The notes below the pieces were generated by a model. The model saw nothing but the letters and a program-made list of their open reading frames with translations, was not told the DNA's origin and searched no databases. This document shows positions 1 through 4,918 of a stretch of 10,328 nucleotides of DNA, in pieces. The translations under genes were made by a program, and so were the position numbers. Positions within the stretch are counted from its first letter, which is position 1. Each line of letters begins with the position of its first letter. This DNA comes from Candidatus Brevefilum sp. (GTDB lineage Bacteria > Chloroflexota > Anaerolineae > Anaerolineales > Anaerolineaceae): assembly GCA_007135845.1 (NCBI GenBank), contig SLIC01000127.1:1-10328 (forward strand). The letters are read 5' to 3'.

Positions 1-366
1 ATAATGGTTGCTGTTTCTTACGGTCGTGACTGCCAGGCCGGCTTTATCAGCCATTTCAATGCAACGCGACATGGCACGGTATGCGACGACCTGACCAAGA
101 CCATTTCCGCCATCCAATGCCAGGGTGGCTGGGCTTTCTTTGATGATCGTAATGGGCGAGGACGGATTAATCTGGCCGTTAAGCAGCCGCCCGCCGTAAT
201 AGCTGTGCAGCCGAATAACTCCGTGGGAATTAATACCACGCAGGTCAGCGGCCACAAGCACATCGGCAGCTATACGGGCATCAATCTCAGGGATGTTTAA
301 GGCGGTGAAGAAGCGTGTGACATAATCTTTCAGATCCTCAACATGATAGGCAGCAGGTACTGACAT
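1..366 (-). CDS. Ldh-family NAD(P)-dependent oxidoreductase (malate/L-lactate dehydrogenase type), partial N-terminus
   Basis: Reading the minus strand from an ATG at 366 gives 122 uninterrupted codons that run off the left edge, so only about the first third of a roughly 340-360 residue protein is present. Family signatures seen are an N-terminal helical region, then LRGINSHGV (residues 42-50) with the conserved Ser-His-Gly (H48) and R52, then a Tyr/Gly-rich stretch (YYGGRLLNG), and the VRNSNHY block (117-122) that precedes the nucleotide-binding core. These match the malate/L-lactate dehydrogenase (Ldh_2) family, which uses NAD(P)H on 2-hydroxy/2-oxo acids. Members act on malate, lactate, sulfolactate, ureidoglycolate or diketogulonate, and the substrate cannot be told from this fragment. 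The start at 366 is chosen because AGAGGAG lies about 7 nt upstream; the ATG at 370 is in another frame that soon stops. It is transcribed away from the insertion sequence. Family assignment is firm; specificity is unknown. Confidence 0.85.
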   Translation of the reverse strand, partial: MSVPAAYHVEDLKDYVTRFFTALNIPEIDARIAADVLVAADLRGINSHGVIRLHSYYGGRLLNGQINPSSPITIIKESPATLALDGGNGLGQVVAYRAMSRCIEMADKAGLAVTTVRNSNHY

Positions 367-403
367 CCATTTTCTCCTCTGGTTAAGCTTGTTTCGCGAA
401 TTT

Positions 404-409
404 ATTATA
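404..409 (-). promoter_or_regulatory. Candidate -10 box for the Ldh-family gene
   Basis: The minus strand reads TATAAT here, a perfect consensus -10, about 38 bp upstream of the ATG at 366, which would give a leader of roughly 30 nt containing the ribosome-binding site. No good -35 hexamer is found at 16-18 bp spacing, so the promoter is either activator-dependent or a chance match in AT-rich DNA. It lies outside the insertion sequence, so the IS has not separated it from the gene. Confidence 0.4.
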
Positions 410-454
410 ATCTACCCTTTTCAAAGATTATTCATAAATTAGGCACCGCTTGAA

Positions 455-473
455 GCAGGGCAATCGCAAAGTC
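455..473 (+). repeat. Left terminal inverted repeat of the IS
   Basis: The 19-bp GCAGGGCAATCGCAAAGTC is the exact reverse complement of 1720-1738. The next base inward (474) and outward (454) no longer pair. The last two bases are shared with the transposase stop codon (472-474). Confidence 0.93.
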
Positions 474-1593
474 ATGAATTCAATATCTCTAACAAGAAAC
501 TGGTGTCAACAGCACAAAGCATTCTTTTTGTTTTTGCACCACATTTTTTTGATTTGTTCAGCCTGAGTAAATTGAGAGCCATTTTTCGAATGAGGGCCAG
601 GTTCTCCGGAGCATGTCCAATTCTTACTCGGCTGTCATCTTCTCTGAATGTCACATCCAAACTCCAATGCAGTTTGTTTTCAACCTCCCAATGTTTTCTA
701 ACAAATTGCATCATCCGCTTTGCGCCAACATCAACACTGGAAATAAAATATCTGATTTGTGAGGATGTTGCTCCTTCCTTTTCTCTTGTGGCTTTGATAA
801 TGACCAAACTTTTCAACTTTTGCCAACTGCCATCAGGATCAATGAAGTTAAGATATTCAGGATCTGAGGTGACCCAACACTCTCTGGTTTCAATCCTCCC
901 ATGGTCTTTGTTTACTGTTTTTGCATAATCATAAGGTGCATGTTCGAACTCGTTGTCGCGGTCAACATTGTAGGTGAACTCAATTTGATCATATAAAGCC
1001 CCTTGATTCTGCTTGACGGCTAATAAATAGTCCCCACCTTGTTCTAAAATGGTTGAAATGATCTCTTTTTGGGTGCCAATTGCATCTATACTGATAATAC
1101 ATCCATGAAAATCAAGCATTTTTAGCAATTCTGGTATTGCTGTGATCTCATTACTCTTGTCATCTACTTTCACTTGGCCTAAAACAATGCCATTTCGACT
1201 AGCCCAAGCGCTGACTAAATGAATGGCCTGTTTCCCGTTTGTGCGGTCGTGTGATCGACGTACCGTCTTACCATCGATGGCAATCAGCTGCCCGCTGGTG
1301 ATTTCAGCGATTTCACCTACCCAATCCAGAAAACTTGCCTGGAACTCTTGCGGATTGATCAGGGCAAATACTTTGCCAAATGTGTCGTGTGATGGAATAC
1401 CATGCGGCAATTCTAAAAATGTCTCGAACCATTCTCGCTTCGCATTGCCAAAGTATTCGATCATGACCCAGTCATCTGCACCGCAGATAACCCCGCAAAT
1501 TGCAAGGACGATGATGTCGATCAGCTTGTGCCGAATACCATTTGGTTTACGTGTATCTGTTATTGTTGAAAAGTGTGTAATCAAGTCAGCCAT
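472..1593 (-). CDS. ISAs1-family DDE transposase
   Basis: A 373-residue transposase, the usual length for ISAs1 (H-repeat-associated) proteins. An N-terminal helper region (about 1-90, with ICGADDW near 37-42 and GIPSHDTFGKVF near 65-76) precedes an RNase H-like catalytic core. Visible catalytic residues are D107 in IAIDGKTVRRS, D170 in IISIDAIGTQ and E305 in HWEVENKLHW, followed by LDVTFREDDSRVR, a family hallmark. The lysine block LAVKQNQ sits at 191-197. The reading frame extends 10 codons further to a GTG at 1623, but the ATG at 1593 has AGGAG four bases upstream (1598-1602) and matches the typical start of the family, so it is preferred. The TGA stop lies partly inside the left inverted repeat. 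No frameshift or missing catalytic residue is seen, so it may be active. Confidence 0.95.
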   Translation of the reverse strand: MADLITHFSTITDTRKPNGIRHKLIDIIVLAICGVICGADDWVMIEYFGNAKREWFETFLELPHGIPSHDTFGKVFALINPQEFQASFLDWVGEIAEITSGQLIAIDGKTVRRSHDRTNGKQAIHLVSAWASRNGIVLGQVKVDDKSNEITAIPELLKMLDFHGCIISIDAIGTQKEIISTILEQGGDYLLAVKQNQGALYDQIEFTYNVDRDNEFEHAPYDYAKTVNKDHGRIETRECWVTSDPEYLNFIDPDGSWQKLKSLVIIKATREKEGATSSQIRYFISSVDVGAKRMMQFVRKHWEVENKLHWSLDVTFREDDSRVRIGHAPENLALIRKMALNLLRLNKSKKCGAKTKRMLCAVDTSFLLEILNS

Positions 1594-1597
1594 TCTA

Positions 1598-1602
1598 CTC
1601 CT
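1598..1602 (-). promoter_or_regulatory. Ribosome-binding site deciding the transposase start
   Basis: AGGAG on the minus strand, four bases before the ATG at 1593. It lies inside the reading frame that would begin at the upstream GTG (1623), which has no comparable purine-rich site, so it favours the shorter 373-residue product. Confidence 0.65.
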
Positions 1603-1719
1603 TTTTGACTTGATCCTAGCCACTATCCAAAAAATTTTCGCGGGTCATTTGTCATGATTTTGATAGGACTTTTGAATCCACTTTTTGTTGCAATTTACCC
1701 ATTTTATTCCCCTTTATTG

Positions 1720-1738
1720 GACTTTGCGATTGCCCTGC
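1720..1738 (-). repeat. Right terminal inverted repeat of the IS
   Basis: Exact 19-bp inverted copy of the left terminus (455-473). It is the end nearest the transposase start and lies about 29 bp from the first possible fmt start codon. Confidence 0.93.
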
Positions 1739-1759
1739 CAGTTTTCTCTCTTAATGTTG

Positions 1760-1768
1760 TGCTAAAAT
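1760..1768 (+). promoter_or_regulatory. Candidate extended -10 element immediately upstream of/overlapping fmt start
   Basis: The plus strand reads TGCTAAAAT, which fits the extended -10 pattern TGnTATAAT with one mismatch. Transcription would begin near 1775, just before the second in-frame ATG of fmt at 1776. No good -35 is found at 17-18 bp spacing (AGTTTT or CAGTTT), though extended -10 promoters tolerate this. This is a pattern match only; transcription from inside the IS is the alternative. Confidence 0.3.
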
Positions 1769-2690
1769 GGTGGGAATGGATGCACGGATTGTTTTTATGG
1801 GCTCCCCGGATTTTGCCCTGCCTACGTTAAACGCTTTGGCTGAGGGCTTTAACATCGTTGGTGTTGTCACGCAACCTGATCGACCAGCAGGTCGCGGCAG
1901 GAAAGTGCACCCGCCGCCGGTAAAAATCCTGGCTGAGAAGCTCGGGTTGCCAATTATCCAGCCATTAACGCTAAAAGATCCTGAAGCCATCATGCAGATT
2001 GAGCATATGAATCCTGATGTGATTGTGGTGGCTGCTTTTGGGCAAATCTTGAGAAAGGATGTCTTAACACTGCCTCGTTTTGGGTGTGTGAATGTTCACG
2101 CGTCTTTACTTCCACGCTGGCGAGGGGCTGCACCGATTCAGGCAGCAGTTTTGCATGATGAAATCACCGGAGTTACCATCATGAAGATGGACCAGGGATT
2201 GGATACAGGACCGATCCTCGATCAGCGTTCTATTCCGATTCCGACGGATAGGACGGCCGGGGACATGTTTTCTATTTTAGCGCAGATGGGTGCGGATTTG
2301 CTTGTTGAAACCATTCCTAGATATTTCCAGGGTGAGATTGAGCCCCAGCCGCAAGATGACGCCAAGGCAACATATGCCCCAAGGTTGAAAAAAGAGGATG
2401 GCCAGTTGGACTTTAATAAGTCGGCGTACTTCTTAGCTCGCCAGGTACGAGCTTACCATCCCTGGCCAGGAACATTCCAGTTTTTTGAAGATCTATACAT
2501 AAAAGTGATCAAAGAGCATGCTGTAAAAGCTGAGAAATCCATTCCAGGAAAAAGATATGTTGTTGACAACTCACCCGCATGGGGAACAGCAGAGGGACTG
2601 CTTGTGTTAGATCAGTTACAACCAGCTGGCAAAATGCCCATGACTGGTGAGGCTTTTCTACACGGTACACGAAACTGGCTGACTGATTAG
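1767..2690 (+). CDS. fmt: Methionyl-tRNA formyltransferase
   Basis: Transfers the formyl group of 10-formyl-tetrahydrofolate to Met-tRNA(fMet), making the initiator tRNA for bacterial translation in the cytoplasm. The product is 307 residues from this start (E. coli about 315). The N-terminal Rossmann-type domain begins RIVFMGSPDFALP, continues through TQPDRPAGRGRKVHPPPVK (35-53), and carries the catalytic triad N109, H111 and D146 in NVHASLLPRWRGAAPI and MDQGLDTGPIL. The C-terminal OB-like tRNA-binding domain starts near ATYAPRLKKEDGQLD and includes RAYHPWPGTF. Two in-frame starts, 1767 and 1776, are both plausible. Neither has a normally spaced Shine-Dalgarno: GGTGGGA abuts 1776 directly. 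The nearby IS end means the ancestral upstream region is largely gone or displaced. It is followed after 14 bp by glpK, probably in the same transcript. Identification is secure; only the start is uncertain. Confidence 0.97.
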   Translation: MVGMDARIVFMGSPDFALPTLNALAEGFNIVGVVTQPDRPAGRGRKVHPPPVKILAEKLGLPIIQPLTLKDPEAIMQIEHMNPDVIVVAAFGQILRKDVLTLPRFGCVNVHASLLPRWRGAAPIQAAVLHDEITGVTIMKMDQGLDTGPILDQRSIPIPTDRTAGDMFSILAQMGADLLVETIPRYFQGEIEPQPQDDAKATYAPRLKKEDGQLDFNKSAYFLARQVRAYHPWPGTFQFFEDLYIKVIKEHAVKAEKSIPGKRYVVDNSPAWGTAEGLLVLDQLQPAGKMPMTGEAFLHGTRNWLTD

Positions 2691-2694
2691 GAGG
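2689..2694 (+). promoter_or_regulatory. Ribosome-binding site of glpK, overlapping the fmt stop codon
   Basis: AGGAGG begins at the second base of the fmt TAG stop (2688-2690) and ends 10 nt before the glpK ATG. This placement suggests translation of glpK is coupled to termination on fmt. Confidence 0.7.
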
Positions 2695-2704
2695 TTAAAG
2701 AAAA

Positions 2705-4201
2705 ATGAAAAAATTTATCTTGGCGATTGACCAGGGAACCACAAGCACACGCGCAATGGTTTTCAATCATTCGGGTGAAGCGGTTGGTCTCAAGCAAAAA
2801 GAGCATGAACAGCATTATCCTAAGCCTGGTTGGGTTGAACACGATCCATTAGAGATCTGGTCAGCTACCCAATTGGTCGTTCAGAGGGTTTTGAATGAAA
2901 GTAACCTTGTGCCGGATGACCTTGCTGCGATTGGGATCACCAACCAGCGAGAAACAACCCTGGTTTGGGATCGGGAAACGGGTAAGCCTTATTACCCCGC
3001 CATCGTATGGCAGGATACCCGCACAGATAAGATCTGTAACGAACTGGCAAGGGATGGCGGCCAGGACCGCTTTCGGAATGTGACCGGTTTGCCATTGGCA
3101 ACCTATTTTTCAGGTCCGAAAATTGCCTGGATGTTGGAGAATGTGCCTGGTTTACGTGAGCGCGCCAAAATGGGTCAAGCGATTTTTGGTACGATTGATT
3201 CATGGTTGGTGTGGAACCTCACAGGAGGACCAGATGGGGGTATACACTTGACAGATGTGACGAATGCCTCGCGTACTTTGTTGATGGACCTCACAACACT
3301 GGATTGGGATGAAGGGATGTTATCCACACTGGATATCCCTCGTGAAATGCTGCCAGAAATTATGCCATCTGCCAGGGTTTACGGCACAGCGAAGGGAGTG
3401 GTTTCTGGTGTGCCGGTCGCTGGTATTCTTGGTGATCAGCAGGCAGCATTATTTGGCCAGGCTTGTTACGATCCAGGAGAAGTAAAAAATACTTATGGCA
3501 CGGGCTGTTTCATGTTGATGAACACCGGACATGAGGTGGTACCCAGTGAGTGTGGTTTGTTGACGACGGTTGGTTACAAAATAGGCGGCCAGGATGCAGT
3601 CTATGCTCTGGAGGGTTCCATCGCCATCACAGGTGCCTTGGTTCAATGGCTGCGGGATAACCTGCGGATGTTTGATGTTTCTGAAGAAGTTGAAACCTTG
3701 GCTAGTACGGTCGAGGATACCGGTGGCATATACTTTGTGCCGGCTTTTTCCGGATTATTTGCACCCTATTGGCGAAGTGATGCGCGCGGTGTCATTGTGG
3801 GTCTGACCCGTTATATCAACCGCGGGCATATTGCTCGGGCGGCATTAGAAGCAACGGCTTATCAAACCCGGGAGGTCTTGGATGCCATGGAGGCAGATTC
3901 TAACGTGAAACTACGAACCTTGAAGGTCGATGGTGGTATGGTTGTTAACAGCCTGTTGATGCAATTCCAAGCAGATATTTTGAATGTGCCGGTGGTGAGA
4001 CCGATGGTTTCTGAAACAACCGCCTTAGGATCAGCTTATGCGGCTGGTTTGGCAGTTGGATTTTGGGAAGACATTAACTCCTTGCGAAAAAACTGGCATG
4101 AAGGTCAATGCTGGTCTCCAATGATGAGCCAGGAAGACCGAGATGAGAAATTCAGTGGATGGAAAAAAGCCGTGGAACGAACCTTTAATTGGGCTGAGTA
4201 A
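2705..4201 (+). CDS. glpK: Glycerol kinase
   Basis: Phosphorylates glycerol with ATP to sn-glycerol 3-phosphate, the entry step to glycerolipid synthesis or glycolysis. The 498 residues match the usual 495-505. FGGY-kinase features run through the whole protein: the phosphate-1 loop [11 protein letters not shown] (7-17), [11 protein letters not shown] (42-52), glycerol-contacting ITNQRET (78-84, R82/E83), Y134, the domain-II ATPase motif [12 protein letters not shown] with catalytic base D244, [10 protein letters not shown] (262-271), the adenosine-site region [15 protein letters not shown], and [15 protein letters not shown] with [13 protein letters not shown] near the C-terminus. The loop before D244 ([16 protein letters not shown]) lacks the histidine that is phosphorylated by HPr in enterococcal-type GlpK, so that PTS control is not expected. 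No glycerol facilitator or glycerol-3-phosphate dehydrogenase is next to it. It is the last gene of the fmt-glpK unit, with a terminator downstream. Confidence 0.97.
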   Translation: MKKFILAIDQGTTSTRAMVFNHSGEAVGLKQKEHEQHYPKPGWVEHDPLEIWSATQLVVQRVLNESNLVPDDLAAIGITNQRETTLVWDRETGKPYYPAIVWQDTRTDKICNELARDGGQDRFRNVTGLPLATYFSGPKIAWMLENVPGLRERAKMGQAIFGTIDSWLVWNLTGGPDGGIHLTDVTNASRTLLMDLTTLDWDEGMLSTLDIPREMLPEIMPSARVYGTAKGVVSGVPVAGILGDQQAALFGQACYDPGEVKNTYGTGCFMLMNTGHEVVPSECGLLTTVGYKIGGQDAVYALEGSIAITGALVQWLRDNLRMFDVSEEVETLASTVEDTGGIYFVPAFSGLFAPYWRSDARGVIVGLTRYINRGHIARAALEATAYQTREVLDAMEADSNVKLRTLKVDGGMVVNSLLMQFQADILNVPVVRPMVSETTALGSAYAAGLAVGFWEDINSLRKNWHEGQCWSPMMSQEDRDEKFSGWKKAVERTFNWAE

Positions 4202-4235
4202 TCAGTTATCAATTAACGCTGAACATAAAACTTTT

Positions 4236-4283
4236 AAAAGCAAAATGGCAGCTCAATTTGAATGAACCGCCATTTTGCTTTTT
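4236..4283. terminator. Intrinsic terminator, probably bidirectional, between glpK and the pterin dehydratase gene
   Basis: A perfect 14-bp stem (4236-4249, AAAAGCAAAATGGC, with 4269-4282) encloses a 19-nt loop. The plus-strand arm ends in a T run (CTTTTT at 4278-4283), and the minus-strand arm also ends in TTTTAAAAGTTTT. It sits between two convergent genes, 35 bp after glpK and about 40 bp after the minus-strand stop at 4325, as expected for a shared terminator. Confidence 0.85.
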
Positions 4284-4324
4284 ATAATGGTTTCCCCTAG
4301 TGGTTGAACGCAGTTTAGAGTTGA

Positions 4325-4660
4325 TTAAACGAGTTCGTTTGTCTTCGCCGCCATAACAAAATCGTTTTTGTGAAGTCCTTTGATATTGTGGGTCCACCAT
4401 TCAACAGTGACTTCACCCCAAGTCAGAGAAATTAAGGGATGATGACCCTGTTCTTCTGCAATTTCTCCGACTGCATTGGTGAATGCAAGGGCTTCTACAA
4501 AATTCTTAAAGCTGAACTCCCTTTTGAGCCTCGGAATTCCTTCAACTTCCACAACCTGCCACTGGGGCACTTCCTGCTTTAATTCATCAATTTCTTCTTT
4601 TTCTAATGGAGGTATATCACTTTCACAAGGGACACATTTTTCTTGAGCTAATTCAGTCAT
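4325..4660 (-). CDS. Pterin-4a-carbinolamine dehydratase family protein
   Basis: The 111-residue protein matches the PCD/DCoH fold. The family catalytic pattern is complete: an acidic residue, three residues, then His-His-Pro (EEQGHHP), five residues, Trp, nine residues and His (WGEVTVEWWTH), then an Asp a few residues on (LHKNDF). The enzyme dehydrates 4a-hydroxytetrahydropterin to quinonoid dihydropterin. In bacteria it recycles the cofactor of aromatic amino-acid hydroxylases, or is proposed to act in other pterin pathways such as molybdopterin handling. No hydroxylase is in the window, so the role here is open. A cysteine pair in the N-terminal leader (CVPCESD) is notable but not assigned. 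An upstream in-frame TTG (4675) is less likely than the ATG at 4660, which has AAGG seven bases before it. It is convergent with glpK and separated from mutS by about 258 bp. Confidence 0.93.
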   Translation of the reverse strand: MTELAQEKCVPCESDIPPLEKEEIDELKQEVPQWQVVEVEGIPRLKREFSFKNFVEALAFTNAVGEIAEEQGHHPLISLTWGEVTVEWWTHNIKGLHKNDFVMAAKTNELV

Positions 4661-4675
4661 ATCATTACCTTTCAA

Positions 4676-4918
4676 CTTTTCATATCTTCGTTTGTATTGA
4701 TTTTACTTAGTAGGTACATAAAATCAAAATTATTGTCAAAGGTTGGCAACCTGCTGATTGAAAATAGCTGTGTCTTTAGGAGCTATGGAAGCAATGAATC
4801 AGCTTTGGAGATTGGAAAAACGCCATAAAAACCAGAGCAATCATTCATTTTGAGTGTGCATTTTTTCCGGTTTGATTTTAAAGATTATAATTTCGGTTTT
4901 GCTGTGATGATTAGAGAG
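4676..4918. other. Intergenic region between mutS and the pterin dehydratase gene
   Basis: This 243-bp AT-rich gap holds the promoter candidate for the downstream minus-strand gene, an 11-bp interrupted palindrome GGTTGGCAACC (4741-4751), and a directly repeated CGGTTT flanking an AT-rich core (about 4869-4900). I see no clear GC-rich hairpin that would terminate mutS transcription, so read-through into the pterin dehydratase gene is possible. A 22-codon plus-strand frame (4785-4853) is present but not convincing as a gene. Confidence 0.5.
4700..4727 (-). promoter_or_regulatory. Candidate sigma-70 promoter for the pterin dehydratase gene
   Basis: On the minus strand TTGATT (4722-4727) is followed by a 16-bp spacer and TAAAAT (4700-4705, five of six consensus bases). 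Transcription would start near 4693, leaving a leader of about 33 nt with the ribosome-binding site. A consensus TTGACA (4734-4739) just upstream has no good -10 at the right distance. Moderate support only. Confidence 0.4.

Larger units (their letters stand above)
456..1737 (-). mobile_element. ISAs1-family insertion sequence, apparently complete
   Basis: The element is bounded by inverted copies of a 19-bp sequence (455-473 and 1720-1738) and holds one full-length DDE transposase, giving about 1.28 kb, a normal size for ISAs1-family elements. The outermost base (455/1738) also pairs but could belong to the flank; CAGGG is the likelier tip. Flanking 8-10 bp on the two sides do not match (GCTTGAAG on the left, CCAGTTTT on the right), so no target-site duplication is visible. 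It lies between the divergently transcribed Ldh-family gene and fmt. Without it the intergenic gap would be only about 120 bp. The intact reading frame and perfect ends suggest recent arrival or a still competent copy. Confidence 0.92.

Noticed and set aside
4..300. 98-codon plus-strand open frame at the left edge
   Set aside because: The opposite strand encodes a clear Ldh-family N-terminus with a ribosome-binding site; the plus frame shows no recognisable domain and is its shadow.
1223..1657. 144-codon plus-strand frame inside the IS
   Set aside because: Antisense to the catalytic part of a full-length transposase, with no family features and no ribosome-binding site noted.
440..1755. Search for a target-site duplication at the IS ends
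   Set aside because: Compared 8, 9 and 10 bp on both sides for both possible end positions (455/1738 and 456/1737); none matched, so no duplication is annotated.
4785..4853. 22-codon plus-strand frame (begins MEAMNQLW) with AGGAG just upstream
   Set aside because: The AGGAG is only two bases from the ATG, there is no clear promoter, and so short a frame is likely by chance. It would need conservation evidence.
4676..4918. Intrinsic terminator after mutS or a small RNA gene in the gap
   Set aside because: Only AT-rich short palindromes (such as ATTATAAT) and a direct CGGTTT repeat are present; no GC-rich stem with a T run on the minus strand.
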